A stretch of DNA of 64,000 nucleotides from JANNRA01 sp031401035 (GCA_031401035.1 JANNRA010000009.1:11101-75100), one strand, 5' to 3'; shown: positions 51,757 through 61,280, counted from the first letter of the stretch. Notes: generated by a model from the sequence alone, not told the origin. Program-made: numbers and translations.

Positions 51757-52425
51757 ATGGCATCGATCCTCCCTCCCGTTGCGGCGATCCTGCGCGCCGC
51801 CGGCGCGACGCTGTCGATGGTACTGCTCTCCGGCTGCTCGCTGTTCGGCATCCGCGGCGGCTACGAGCAGCCGCCCTACGAGGTGATCGGCCACGTCGGC
51901 GATGCGGTCGAGGTGCGCCGCTATGCAGCGCGCTTGGCGGCCGAGACCACCGTCGCGGCGCCCGACGCCGAGGCCGGCCAGGACGCCGCGTTTCGCATCC
52001 TCGCGGCCTACATCTTCGGCGCCAACCGCACCAAGACAGGGATCTCGATGACGGCGCCGGTGGCGGTCGAGGCGCCGGCGGAGCGGATCGCCATGACCGC
52101 CCCGGTGCAGAGCGCGCCGGCCGCGGACGGCACCTACGTCATGCGCTTCTTCCTGCCCGCCAGTCTGACCCTGGCGACCGCGCCGCAACCCACCGATGCC
52201 CGCGTGCGGCTGGTCGAGGTGCCGGTCGAGACCATCGCCGCGCTGCGCTTCACCGGCGCGCGCGACGAGGCCGTCGTCGCAGCGCAGCGCGCGGCGTTGT
52301 CGCGCGCCCTGCAGGGCTCGCCGTGGCGTCCCACCGGGGTGCCGGCCAGCTACTTCTACGACCCACCCTGGACCCTCCCCTTCCTGCGCCGCAACGAGGT
52401 CACGGTCGCGGTCGCGCCGCCCTGA
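51757..52425 (+). CDS. SOUL-family heme-binding lipoprotein
   Basis: A 222-residue SOUL protein. The N-terminus has a lipobox LLSGCS near residue 27. Family signatures are YEVIGHVGDAVEVRRYA, FRILAAYIFGANRTKTGISM (about 85-104), MTAPVQS and a late YFYDPPWTLPFLRRNEV. SOUL proteins bind heme or porphyrin. It is probably anchored in the envelope, where it may buffer heme. The upstream 114 bp separates it from a divergent small gene. Confidence 0.93.
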   Translation: MASILPPVAAILRAAGATLSMVLLSGCSLFGIRGGYEQPPYEVIGHVGDAVEVRRYAARLAAETTVAAPDAEAGQDAAFRILAAYIFGANRTKTGISMTAPVAVEAPAERIAMTAPVQSAPAADGTYVMRFFLPASLTLATAPQPTDARVRLVEVPVETIAALRFTGARDEAVVAAQRAALSRALQGSPWRPTGVPASYFYDPPWTLPFLRRNEVTVAVAPP

Positions 52426-52528
52426 CCCGCGCCTGTTGGCGGCGATCACCGGCGGGGATTGCTGCGGCGCTTCAGCTATTCTCGATCGCCCTGGTATGGG
52501 TGTGACGTGCCCGACAGGTTCACTGGCG

Positions 52529-53131
52529 ATGCAATCCGACGACGCAGACGACGCTGACGACAACTCCACGGCCCTCCCCGCACCGCGCTCGCGGGCGGCC
52601 GAGAAGCGCGACCGCGCCGCCGACGAAGAGGCACTGGAGAAGCTCGTGCAGGGGCTGCGCTCACTCAATCCGCTGCAGCTGCAGGCGGTGGAGGTTCCCG
52701 ACCTGGTGCGCGCCGCGGTGGAGAATGCGACGCAGATCAAGAGCTTCTCCGCCCTCAAGCGCCACCTGCGCCACACCCGCGCCCTATTGCGCGGAGTGCA
52801 GTGGCAGCCGTTGCTGCGTCGCGTCGATCTGGTCCGCGCTGGACTTCCAACCAACGCCGAGGACGAAGCCAGCCCGGCGGTCACATGGGCGCATCGGCTG
52901 GTGATCCACGGCGATCCCGCCCTGGCGCTCTTTCTCGACGCCTTCCCCGACGCGGATCGGCGCCGCCTCCGCCAGTTCGTGCGCAACGTGCAGCGGGCCG
53001 CCGAGGGCCGACGCGCCAAGGCGCGCCGGCTGCTCGAGACCGCCCTGCGCAACGTCATGCAGCAGGCCGAGAACGAGGGCCGCCCCAGGCGCGCCCCCGG
53101 CCCGACGCCGGGGTGGCCGCAGGTGCAGTGA
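52529..53131 (+). CDS. darP: Ribosome-associated protein DarP (YjgA, DUF615)
   Basis: A 200-residue, highly charged helical protein of the DarP/YjgA family, which helps assemble the large ribosomal subunit. VPDLVRAAVENATQIKSFSA and RHLRHTRALLRG match the first helical region; LDAFPDADRRRLRQFVRN matches the conserved core. The acidic N-terminus QSDDADDADD and basic C-terminus are typical. I chose the ATG at 52529; an ATG at 52496 would add 11 residues. Confidence 0.85.
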   Translation: MQSDDADDADDNSTALPAPRSRAAEKRDRAADEEALEKLVQGLRSLNPLQLQAVEVPDLVRAAVENATQIKSFSALKRHLRHTRALLRGVQWQPLLRRVDLVRAGLPTNAEDEASPAVTWAHRLVIHGDPALALFLDAFPDADRRRLRQFVRNVQRAAEGRRAKARRLLETALRNVMQQAENEGRPRRAPGPTPGWPQVQ

Positions 53132-53135
53132 GCAA

Positions 53136-53153
53136 GGCGGCGTCAACGCCGCC
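53136..53153. terminator. Hairpin between convergent darP and VF530 genes
   Basis: GGCGGCG-TCAA-CGCCGCC is a perfect 7-bp stem with a tetraloop, 4 bases after the darP stop. It is followed by two copies of AATCCGCGCGGC and a related third unit. It likely ends both transcripts. Confidence 0.7.
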
Positions 53154-53184
53154 AAATCCGCGCGGCACAATCCGCGCGGCGCAA

Positions 53185-53427
53185 TCAGCGCAACCTGATC
53201 TTGCCGCGGCGGACGACGACGTGCAGGTAGAGGTTCTCGACCTTCTCGCGCGCCCAGGGAGTGCGGCGCAGGAACTTGAGGCTGGAGGCGACGCTGGGAT
53301 CGGCGGTGAAGCAGCGAATCTTGATCTGGCGGCCGAGTTGTTCGAAGCCCAGGGCGGCGACCAGGCCGGTCACCATCGCTTCGAGGGTGATGCCGTGCAA
53401 GGGGTCGTTGGAAGCGGCGCCGGTCAT
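53185..53427 (-). CDS. VF530-family protein (DUF2132)
   Basis: An 80-residue small protein. NDPLHGITLEAMVTGLV and GFEQLGRQIKIRCFT match VF530, and SSLKFLRRTPWAREKVENLY is the family's most conserved stretch. The fold is DNA-binding-like, but no biological role is known. It converges on darP with a terminator between. Confidence 0.88.
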   Translation of the reverse strand: MTGAASNDPLHGITLEAMVTGLVAALGFEQLGRQIKIRCFTADPSVASSLKFLRRTPWAREKVENLYLHVVVRRGKIRLR

Positions 53428-53498
53428 GGATTCAGCTGAGCCTTGCCGGTGGATGGACGCAAGCCCGCCGTCGTGCGACAGGCGAGGGTTGTAGGCGA

Positions 53499-55004
53499 AT
53501 GGATTCGACGCAGGCAGCCCAGGACACGGTGGTGGAACACTTCGACGTGATCATCGTCGGCGCCGGCCTCTCGGGCGTCGGCGCCGCGGTGCACCTGCAC
53601 GAGAAGTGCCCGGGCAAGCGCTACCTCATCCTCGAAGGCCGCCCGGCGATGGGCGGCACCTGGGATCTCTTCCGCTATCCCGGCATCCGCTCCGACAGCG
53701 ACATGCACACGCTGGGATACCGCTTCAAACCCTGGCGCGAGGCGAAGGCGATCGCCGACGGGCCGGCGATCCTGCGCTATGTGCATGAAGCGGCCGCCGA
53801 GCACGACGTCGATCGGCACATCCGCTACCAGCACCTGGTCAAGTCCGCCGCCTGGTCGAGCGCCGACGCCGCCTGGACCGTCGAGGCGCTGCGCCAGGAC
53901 AGCGGCGAAACCGTGCGCTTCACCTGCAACCTGCTGTCGATGTGCGCCGGCTACTACAGCTACCGGCAGGGCTACACGCCCGAGTTCGAGGGCCTCGAGC
54001 GCTTCACGGGCACCATCATCCACCCGCAGCAGTGGCCCGAGGACCTGGACTACAAGGGCAAACAGGTGGTCGTCATCGGCTCCGGCGCGACGGCGATGAC
54101 CCTCATCCCGGCCATGGCCAGGGACGTCGCGCACATCGTCATGCTGCAGCGCTCGCCGACCTACGTCGTGTCGCGCCCCGCCAGGGACGCCCTCGCCAAC
54201 GCCCTGCGCCGCCTGCTGCCCGACCGTTGGGCCTATGCGCTGACGCGCTGGAAGAACGTCGCCATGCAGCAGCTCGTCTATCGCCGCACGCGTACGCATC
54301 CCGAACAGGTCAAGGCGAAGCTGCTCGACATGGTGCGCCAGGAGCTCGGACCGGATTACGACGTCGCGACCCACTTCACACCCAGCTACAACCCCTGGGA
54401 CCAACGCCTGTGCCTGGTGCCCGACGGCGACCTGTTCGGCGCCATCCGCTCCGGCAAGGCCTCGGTCGTCACCGACCGCATCGTGCGCTTCACCGCGACG
54501 GGCATCCTGCTCGCGTCCGGCCGGGAACTCGCCGCCGACATCATCATCACGGCGACCGGTCTCAACCTCGTCGTGCTGGGCGAGATGCAGTTCAGCGTCG
54601 ACGGCGCGCCGGTCGATTTCGCCCAGACCTGGACCTACAAGGGCATGATGTATTCCGGCGTGCCGAATCTGATCTGCACCTTCGGCTACATCAACGCCTC
54701 GTGGACGCTGCGGGCGGACCTGACCTCCGAGTACACCTGCCGGCTCCTGCAGCACATGGACCAGACCGGCGCGCGCCAGGTGACGCCGCGCCTGCGCGCC
54801 GCGGACACCGACATGGCCGCGCGTCCGTGGATCGACCAGTTCACCTCCGGCTACATGCAGCGGATGATGCACCGCTTTCCGAAGCAGGGCGATCGCGAAC
54901 CGTGGATCAATCCGCAGCACTACGCGCGCGACAAGAAGATGATTCGCACCGGCGCGATCGAGGACGGCGCCCTCGTCTTCAGCCGGCCGGGGCCGACAAC
55001 CTGA
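53499..55004 (+). CDS. Baeyer-Villiger-type FAD/NADPH monooxygenase
   Basis: A 501-residue class B flavoprotein. The FAD site is IIVGAGLSGVGAAVHL (GXGXXG, about residues 18-33) with GGTWDLFRYPGIRSDSDMH. The Baeyer-Villiger fingerprint FXGXXXHXXXW(P/D) is met exactly by FTGTIIHPQQWP (about 168-179). The second GXGXXG lies in VVIGSGATAMTL for NADPH. It should oxidise a ketone to an ester or a heteroatom to an oxide, and is closest to the EthA-like group. The substrate is unknown. It has its own ribosome region after a divergent VF530 gene. Confidence 0.92.
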   Translation: MDSTQAAQDTVVEHFDVIIVGAGLSGVGAAVHLHEKCPGKRYLILEGRPAMGGTWDLFRYPGIRSDSDMHTLGYRFKPWREAKAIADGPAILRYVHEAAAEHDVDRHIRYQHLVKSAAWSSADAAWTVEALRQDSGETVRFTCNLLSMCAGYYSYRQGYTPEFEGLERFTGTIIHPQQWPEDLDYKGKQVVVIGSGATAMTLIPAMARDVAHIVMLQRSPTYVVSRPARDALANALRRLLPDRWAYALTRWKNVAMQQLVYRRTRTHPEQVKAKLLDMVRQELGPDYDVATHFTPSYNPWDQRLCLVPDGDLFGAIRSGKASVVTDRIVRFTATGILLASGRELAADIIITATGLNLVVLGEMQFSVDGAPVDFAQTWTYKGMMYSGVPNLICTFGYINASWTLRADLTSEYTCRLLQHMDQTGARQVTPRLRAADTDMAARPWIDQFTSGYMQRMMHRFPKQGDREPWINPQHYARDKKMIRTGAIEDGALVFSRPGPTT

Positions 55005-55029
55005 CGGCCCCGGCGCCCGCGCCGCCGGC

Positions 55030-56756
55030 TCACTTGCTCTGGTAGGTGAGGTCTTCGATCGTCGCCAGGCTGCTCGGCGCCAGGCGCGCCAGCGCCGCCG
55101 CGTCGCCGCGCAGGGTGGCGTCGAAGAAATTGAGCGAGAGGTAGTTGGGAGATCGTGCGCGTGGCGCCACGGCAGGTGGCGCGGCTCGCAGGCCTCCTCG
55201 AAACCGCCCAGGAAGGCGAGCAGGGCGCGCGGGACCTCGCAGAAGTCCGAGAAGGTGAAGTGGCCGGCGTTGGTCAGATCGCCGTAGCCGACGACGGCGG
55301 CACCGGCCGGCAGGTTGGCGAACGGCCGCTGCTGGTTGTTGGCCGGCGGCGTGACGCCGTCGATCGAGCCGCCGACGATCAGGGTCGGGATGGTGATCGT
55401 CGAGAAGAAGGCGTCGGGGAAGGCGTTCGCGGCCGGCGCCTGCGGAAAGATCGCCTTGACGCGCGTGTCGGTGAAGGTCCCGAAGCCGAACGCCCCGCCG
55501 GCCAGCGCGAAGGTGGTGTAGCCGCCGAACGAGTGGCCCGAGACGCCGATGGCGTCGGCGTCGATGGCGCCGAAGTAGGGACTGCCGGAATCGGTGTTGA
55601 AAGCCAGGAAGGTATCGATCAGGAAGCGCATGTCGAGCGGACGGTTCACCGACGGCTGCGGATCGACGATGCCGGCGGCGCTGTCGACGAAGGTGTTGCC
55701 GTGGTGATCGGGCGCGACGACGATGTAGCCGTGGCTGGCGAGGTGGGCGGCGAAGAAGAACGACTGGATGCGCGGGCCGTTGTTGCCGTGCGAGAAGAGC
55801 ACCAGCGGATGCGGCGCGCCGCCGGCCAGTGCGACGTCGCGATAGGCGGGGGTCTCGAGCACCGGGATGCCGAGCACGGCGGCGATGTCGCGCGGCACGC
55901 CGGCGACGGCGGCTGCGGTCGACGGGTAGTAGACTTCGACGGTGAGCGGACGCGGGCCGGCACCGGGGACGTTGAGCCGCGCCGGGTCGCTCAAGGCGCG
56001 CGTCGTGATGCCGATCGGGTTCGGCCCGAACTCCGCCGTCGGCCCGAGGTCGTTGGGCGGGTAGACGCGCAGCGCGAAGTGGCGGGCGCGGGTGACGGCG
56101 ACGTCGGCGAGGCTGGCGACGCGGTCGGCGAGGCTGCCGGCGGTGCCGCTGACCAGACCCAGGGCGTCGAATTCGGCGCCGCAGCGCTTGACGATCTTGT
56201 CGACCGCCTTGCCGCGCGCCTTGGCGACGCGCGCGTCGCGGCCGCTGCGATCGCAAGCCCGGCCCTCGAAGGCGGTGACGAAGCACTTCTTGCCGAACGC
56301 CGTGACCGTCTTCTTGCCCAGCACGCGCAGCGTCGCAGCCACCGACTTCTGGCACTTGGCCGCCGCGCTCGAGAGGCTGGCGAGGTCGTCGGCGAATGCC
56401 AGATCGAGGCCATCCTCGCCCCAGTCCGCGCACGCCTCGGGAATCTTCGCGTCGATGTCGGCGAGGAAGAGGTAGCCGAGCGGCACCGCGTTGGCCTCGC
56501 CGCAATGCTTGGCGATGGCGGCGGCCGGCGCTTCGAGGATGGTGTCGAGGGGCCCAGCGGCGACGCGCAGCGCCGTCTCACAGGCCGCGTCGGCGGCGTT
56601 GCGGCACTTCTCGACGCTGCCGGTGCAGTATTGCAGGCACTTGAGCCCGGCCTTGCCGGAGTTGGCCAGGCACTTGCCGTCCGCGGACAGCGCCGAGGCG
56701 GCCGACGCCTACAGCGCAGCGACGACGAGCGCGAGCGCGAGAGTGAAGCGACGCAT
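55030..56756 (-). pseudogene. Secreted alpha/beta hydrolase with nonsense codon and frameshift
   Basis: A once complete exported hydrolase. The start ATG at 56756 follows a GGGGG leader. The signal peptide RRFTLALALVVAAL meets an in-frame TAG (56709-56711) and would continue ASAASALSADGKC. A Cys-rich helical region follows, then a dienelactone-hydrolase/PAF-hydrolase-like fold: LVLFSHGNNGPRIQSF, VAPDHHGNTF, nucleophile VSGHSFGGYTTF and a late TNAGHFTF His. Near 55147-55150 the frame slips (one C missing in LPNYLSL on this strand), and only the next frame gives the C-terminus LNFFDATLRGD to the stop at 55030. TAG ends intact genes elsewhere in the window, so recoding is unlikely. Confidence 0.75.
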
Positions 56757-56926
56757 GGTGATCCCCCCGATGTGACCGAACCTACCCGTTCGGTGCGGTT
56801 CAACCAGGCAAGCACGCCGGCACGGTGAAGGCCAGCACCGCCCAGACCGCAAACATTGAGAGCTGTGGCGGATTGCGCTATCTGCAACGGGCTCTGCTGT
56901 TGCCAAACGTGGGAGGCGAATTGCGC

Positions 56927-57964
56927 ATGATGTCGACAACCGTATTGGGATTCGGGCGCGCCTCGCTCGTCGCCGGCGCCCTCGCCTGCCTGGCCGGCTG
57001 CGCCATCGACGTCGACCTGACCTCCAGTCCCCCCACCGCCAGCGTCGGCGACCCGGTGACCTTCGACATCTCGGTCACCAATCGCACCACCTGTCCGGTC
57101 GGCGGGGTCGTGGCGCTGCTCATCCCGTTCATCCCCAAGGACCTGTTCATCAGCCATATCCAGGACGAAGAGGTGCGCGAGGCGCTGAGCACCTTCGTCG
57201 ATGCGTTCTGCAGCGGCATGGACGTCCAGCCTCCGGACGGCTCCGGGGACTGCCGCCTCGAGGACGGCGATCTCATCTGCGACCTCATCCCGCCGACGAG
57301 CCTCTCGGCCGGACTGCCGCAGACGGCCGTGGCGATGACCGACGACGGCGAGCACATCACCTGCGGCAGCGACGGCACCAAGTTCACCTGCCGCGTGCCG
57401 CGCCTGCTCGTCGAGCAGGCGATGGCCCAGCAGGCGACCAGCGAGGCCTCGCTCGGCGCGCTGCAGTGCGCGACCAACGGCGATTTCGCCACCTGCGGCG
57501 CGCTGCTGCTTGACCCCGCCGAGACCAAGAGCGCGCAGGTCGAGCTCACGGTCCCGCGCGCCGGTACCCTGCGCAACTGGGTCGTCTCGTTCGCCACCGT
57601 CCGCGGCGGCGTCTGCACCGGCGGCCTGCTGAAGCGCCGGCCGTGCGAGGACAACGCCGGCTGCAGCCCCACGGCGGGCACCTGCGGCAGCGGCATCTGC
57701 GTCGGCGGGAGCAAAGACGGCTTCGGCTGCAATACGACCAGCGACTGCCCCGGAATGGGGGCGACATGCACCGACTGCGAACTGCCGGACGACGGGCAGT
57801 TGCTCTCCGGCGTGGCATGTACAACCACCGCCGCGCCGGTATCTAAGGCGCCGGCGGCCTCCGCCTGGGGCCTGGCGGCCGTAATCGCCGCGCTCGCTCT
57901 GGCCGGCACGACGATGCTGCGCCGCCGGCACCGCGCCGGAGACATCGGCGGGTACGCGACCTGA
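56927..57964 (+). CDS. Lipoprotein with IPTL-like C-terminal anchor
   Basis: A 345-residue protein. A GGGAGG precedes the ATG at 56927 by 10 bases; the signal ends in a LAGC lipobox near residue 23. The body has an immunoglobulin-like strand set (DPVTFDISVTNRTTCPVGG) and several Cys pairs, with a Cys-rich tail (CSPTAGTCGSGICVGG). The last 30 residues, APAASAWGLAAVIAALALAG then TTMLRRRHR, have the IPTL/PEP-CTERM layout: short motif, hydrophobic helix, Arg cluster. It is unusual to see both a lipobox and such a tail. No enzyme motif is visible. Confidence 0.8.
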   Translation: MMSTTVLGFGRASLVAGALACLAGCAIDVDLTSSPPTASVGDPVTFDISVTNRTTCPVGGVVALLIPFIPKDLFISHIQDEEVREALSTFVDAFCSGMDVQPPDGSGDCRLEDGDLICDLIPPTSLSAGLPQTAVAMTDDGEHITCGSDGTKFTCRVPRLLVEQAMAQQATSEASLGALQCATNGDFATCGALLLDPAETKSAQVELTVPRAGTLRNWVVSFATVRGGVCTGGLLKRRPCEDNAGCSPTAGTCGSGICVGGSKDGFGCNTTSDCPGMGATCTDCELPDDGQLLSGVACTTTAAPVSKAPAASAWGLAAVIAALALAGTTMLRRRHRAGDIGGYAT

Positions 57965-58021
57965 TCGTCGAGAGCCGGCCATCCGTCGGCGACCGACGCT
58001 CTCGGGACGGTCGATAGACAA

Positions 58022-59236
58022 ATGACAACGGATGCCATCCCCGCTCCCGCTCCGCCCGCCAGCGAGGACGCCTTTGCGCTCTCGCTGGTGCGCGACGATC
58101 TGCTGTTCCGCATCCAGCGTCGGCTGGGCCTGATTCCCGCCGGCGGCCTCGGCATCGGCCGCCGGCTGCTCTTCTGGTCGCTGCTGGGGTGGCTACCGAT
58201 CGCGCTCTGGGCGGCGGTCAACGGCCGGGCGCTCTCGGCGGCGGCGGGCGAGCCGCTGCTCGCCCACTTCGGCGTGCAAGTGCGTTTTCTCATCGCCGTG
58301 CCGCTGTTCATCCGCGCCGAGGGCGTCGCCCACTCGCTCACGACGCGCCTGGTGCCGCACTTCGTGCGCGCCGGCGTCGTGCCCGAGTCCGAAGTGCCGC
58401 GTCTGCGCGCAGCGCTGACCTGGATCACCGGCCTGCGCGATTCGTCCCTCCCCTGGATCGGGATCTTCGCCCTCGTCGTCTCGGTCGCCACCTTCTCCGC
58501 CACGCTGCAGCCGCCGCATGAGGTCGCCTGGGCGACAGAAGCCGTTCAGGATGGCGGCGGCGCCGACCTCGGCTTCGGCGCCTGGTGGTTCCTGCTCGTC
58601 GGGCGGCCGATCTACCTGACCCTGCTGCTGAGCTGGCTGTGGCGCGCGGTGCTCCTGGCGCTGCTCTTCCGCGCCATCGCCGGGCTGCGCTTGGCGATCG
58701 TGCCGACCCACCCGGACGGGGTCGGCGGGCTGGGGTTCCTGGAGCGCCTGCCGACCGCCTTCGCGCCGGTCGTCCTGGCGATCTCGGCCGTGGCGGCGTC
58801 CGGCTGGGCGCACGGCGTCGTCTACCACGATGTCGCGATCGAATCCCTGCGCTTGCAGATGGGCGCCCTCGTCGTCGTCGTACTGCTGATCTTCCTGGCG
58901 CCGATGCTGATGTTCTCCGGCGTCCTGCGCGCCGCCAAACGACAGGCGCTGCTCGACTACGGCGTCCTCGTCGGTCGACACGGCCGCCTGGTGCACCAAC
59001 GGTGGATCGAAGGCCGGACGGTGACCGACGACGCCGTGCTCAGCGCCCCAGAGCTCGGACCGGTCGCCGACACCAACGCCCTCTACGCGGCGATCAGCGC
59101 CATGCGTACGGTGCCGATGGGCAAGGCCTCGGTCGCGCCGCTGATCCTCGCCGTGCTGCTGCCCATGCTGGCCGTGCTCGCCGTCGAGGTGCCGGTGAAA
59201 GAGATCCTGCGTACGCTCGTGACCGCCCTGCTCTGA
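58022..59236 (+). CDS. Multi-pass membrane protein of unknown function
   Basis: A 404-residue integral membrane protein. About seven hydrophobic segments are visible, including FWSLLGWLPIALWAAV, VGRPIYLTLLLSWLWRAVLL, GALVVVVLLIFLAPMLMF and a C-terminal PLILAVLLPMLAVLAV. The linker after the fourth segment has conserved-looking THPDGVGGLGFLER. I do not recognise a family. It begins 57 bp after the lipoprotein gene and may be co-transcribed with it. A transport or signalling role cannot be told apart. Confidence 0.75.
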   Translation: MTTDAIPAPAPPASEDAFALSLVRDDLLFRIQRRLGLIPAGGLGIGRRLLFWSLLGWLPIALWAAVNGRALSAAAGEPLLAHFGVQVRFLIAVPLFIRAEGVAHSLTTRLVPHFVRAGVVPESEVPRLRAALTWITGLRDSSLPWIGIFALVVSVATFSATLQPPHEVAWATEAVQDGGGADLGFGAWWFLLVGRPIYLTLLLSWLWRAVLLALLFRAIAGLRLAIVPTHPDGVGGLGFLERLPTAFAPVVLAISAVAASGWAHGVVYHDVAIESLRLQMGALVVVVLLIFLAPMLMFSGVLRAAKRQALLDYGVLVGRHGRLVHQRWIEGRTVTDDAVLSAPELGPVADTNALYAAISAMRTVPMGKASVAPLILAVLLPMLAVLAVEVPVKEILRTLVTALL

Positions 59237-59306
59237 GGCCGCAGCCCATCTTTGGGCGGGCGCCCGGAATGGCGCGTGCGCCGGGGATGCGGCGAGATCC
59301 ACCCCG

Positions 59307-59984
59307 CTACGGGGCGTCCTCTTCGACCAGTCGCACCGGCGTCGCCAGCTCCGGGTACTTGCCGGTCACGCCGCCGTAGAACTCGCGCAGCAGCGCCATG
59401 TCGGCAGTGGCGACGCCGCTCGCGGCAATCGTCGGTCCGATCCCACCCACCTTGCGGCGGTAGTCGAGAAAGGAGCAGACGATCGGCACGTTCGCGGTAT
59501 GCGCGATGTGCAAGAACCCCGACTTCCAGTGCGTCGCGCGACTGCGCGTGCCGGACGGCGGCACCACCAGGAAGAGCCGGTCGGCGGCGGCGAAGCGCTG
59601 CGCGACCTGCTCGACGAGGTTGGCGCGCACGCCTCGCTCGACCGGTAGCCCGCCGAGCCAACGCATCAGCCAGCCGAAGGGGAAGCGGAAGATCTCACGC
59701 TTGCCGAGCCACGACGGCCGCACGCCGAGGACATAGGAAACCGCCAGCATATGCGGCAGATCCCAGTTCGAGGTGTGCGGTGCGGCGATCACCACGGCCT
59801 TGTCGACCGGCGGCAGCGCCCCCTCGACGCGCCAGCCGAACAGCCGCAGGTAGAGCCGACCGAGCATCGGCGTGACGCCGCGCAGGCGCACGGCTTCTGC
59901 GAGCGACCCGGCCTTGAGGGTGGCCCCAGTCGCCGCGTCGTGATCGGTCACACCGGTTTCCCTGGCATCGTCGTGACGCATCAT
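59307..59984 (-). CDS. Lysophospholipid acyltransferase (PlsC-like)
   Basis: A 225-residue acyltransferase of the PlsC superfamily. The catalytic HX4D box is HTSNWD (about residues 71-76). The second block reads PPSGTRSRATHWKSGF; Ser replaces the usual Glu of EGTR, as in a known subgroup. It should transfer an acyl chain from acyl-CoA or acyl-ACP to a lysolipid at the inner membrane. Start ATG 59984 was taken over the longer frame, whose extra residues show no conservation. Confidence 0.87.
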   Translation of the reverse strand: MMRHDDARETGVTDHDAATGATLKAGSLAEAVRLRGVTPMLGRLYLRLFGWRVEGALPPVDKAVVIAAPHTSNWDLPHMLAVSYVLGVRPSWLGKREIFRFPFGWLMRWLGGLPVERGVRANLVEQVAQRFAAADRLFLVVPPSGTRSRATHWKSGFLHIAHTANVPIVCSFLDYRRKVGGIGPTIAASGVATADMALLREFYGGVTGKYPELATPVRLVEEDAP

Positions 59985-60056
59985 ACTCGCCTCAGTCGCT
60001 ACACCACCGCAGGCGCGCGGCGCCATCCGCCCCGGGGCCGGTGCGCGCGACCGCGA

Positions 60057-60950
60057 TCACTCCGCCTGCAGTGCCGCCCGAGCGGCCTCGAGGTCCTTCT
60101 TCTTTGTGGCATCGACCTTTGGATACTCGAGGGCGAGGTCGGCGAGGGCGTCGATCACCGCGCCGGCGACGACGACGCGGGTGAACCACTTGTGATCGGC
60201 CGGCACGACGAACCACGGCGCCTGCGGCGTCGCGGTGTGGCGGATCATGTCCTCGTAGGCCTGCATGTACTGCTTCCAGTGCTGCCGCTCCTGCGCGTCG
60301 GCGAGCGAGAACTTCCAGTTCTTCTGCGGCTGCTCGAGGCGCTCGAGGAAGCGCCGCCGCTGCTCGGCTTTCGAAACGTGCAGGAAGAACTTGCGGATCA
60401 CCGTGCCGTTGCGGGTCAGGTAGCGCTCGAAGTGGTTGATGTCCTCGAAGCGCTCCTGCCAGATCTTCTTGGTCACCAACGACGCCGGCAATTTCTGCCG
60501 GCCGAGGATCTCCGGGTGCACCCGCACCACCAACACCTCCTCGTAGTGCGAGCGATTGAAGATGCCGATGCGGCCGCGCTCGGGCAGGCAGCGCATGCTG
60601 CGCCAGAGAAAATCGTGGTCGATCTCCACCGGCGACGGCGCCTTGAACGAGAAGACCTCGCAGCCCTGCGGGTTGATGCCCGACATGACGTGCTTGATCG
60701 TGCCGTCCTTGCCGGCCGCGTCCATGGCCTGGAAGACGAGCAACAGCGACCAACGATCCTGCGCATAGAGCCTGTCCTGCAGCTCGGCGAGGAGCTCGAC
60801 CCCCTCGCGCAGCAGCGCCTCGGCGCGCGCCTTGGAGTCGATGCCGTGCGTGTCGCCGGGCTTGATCCGGCTCAGCGCGAAACCGCGCCCCTGGTTGATG
60901 CGATAGCGTTTGACGAACTCGCGGATCCGTTCACGCTGCTTGGGTTTCAT
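60057..60950 (-). CDS. ppk2: Polyphosphate kinase 2
   Basis: A 297-residue PPK2-family kinase that uses polyphosphate to phosphorylate nucleoside mono- or diphosphates. Walker A is FQAMDAAGKDGTIKHVMSG (about residues 74-92), and the catalytic/lid region holds FNRSHYEEVLVVRVHPE and FERYLTRNGTVIRKFFLHVS. ATG 60950 follows a GAGGTG; GTG 60956 is an alternative. The single-domain length and signature suggest class I or III; nucleotide preference is not deducible. The pyrophosphatase at 23254 belongs to the same phosphate economy but is distant. Confidence 0.93.
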   Translation of the reverse strand: MKPKQRERIREFVKRYRINQGRGFALSRIKPGDTHGIDSKARAEALLREGVELLAELQDRLYAQDRWSLLLVFQAMDAAGKDGTIKHVMSGINPQGCEVFSFKAPSPVEIDHDFLWRSMRCLPERGRIGIFNRSHYEEVLVVRVHPEILGRQKLPASLVTKKIWQERFEDINHFERYLTRNGTVIRKFFLHVSKAEQRRRFLERLEQPQKNWKFSLADAQERQHWKQYMQAYEDMIRHTATPQAPWFVVPADHKWFTRVVVAGAVIDALADLALEYPKVDATKKKDLEAARAALQAE

Positions 60951-60965
60951 GGCCACCTCGGCGCG

Positions 60966-61280
60966 TCAGGCGCGGCGACGTCCGATCGTCAGCCGGTAGA
61001 CGCCGAGGCCGCCGAGAGCACCGAGCGCCGCGACCAGCCCAACGATCGAGAGCAGCGGCGCCGCCACCGGTGCGGCGCAATCGATCGCCTGGCATGACGT
61101 CTGGTCGCCGATGAAGTCGCCGTTCTGCTGCTCGCACGAAAACACATCGACTTCCGTGCAGGTGCCGTTGGCCAGGCAGCAGGCGCCCACCGACACCGTG
61201 GCGAAGGCGGCCGGCGGCAGCCCGACCAGCACCGCGGCCAGCACGGCCGCACGCATCCATCCCGAACTGGTTCTATGCAT
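60966..61280 (-). CDS. Small secreted Cys-rich protein with CTERM-like anchor
   Basis: A 104-residue protein. A signal peptide is followed by a compact Cys-rich segment (CCLANGTCTEVDVFSCEQQN to CQAIDC, six Cys in about 40 residues), then PVAAPLLSIVGLVAALGALG and a basic end IGRRRA. The tail has the hydrophobic-plus-Arg layout of IPTL-type sorting signals. It is 9 bp upstream of the PPK2 start region on the same strand. Function unknown; it looks like a small surface protein. Confidence 0.75.
   Translation of the reverse strand: MHRTSSGWMRAAVLAAVLVGLPPAAFATVSVGACCLANGTCTEVDVFSCEQQNGDFIGDQTSCQAIDCAAPVAAPLLSIVGLVAALGALGGLGVYRLTIGRRRA

Noticed and set aside
56709..56711. Possible TAG readthrough or stop-codon reassignment
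   Set aside because: TAG ends intact genes elsewhere (for example at 4558-4560), and the same gene carries a second lesion.
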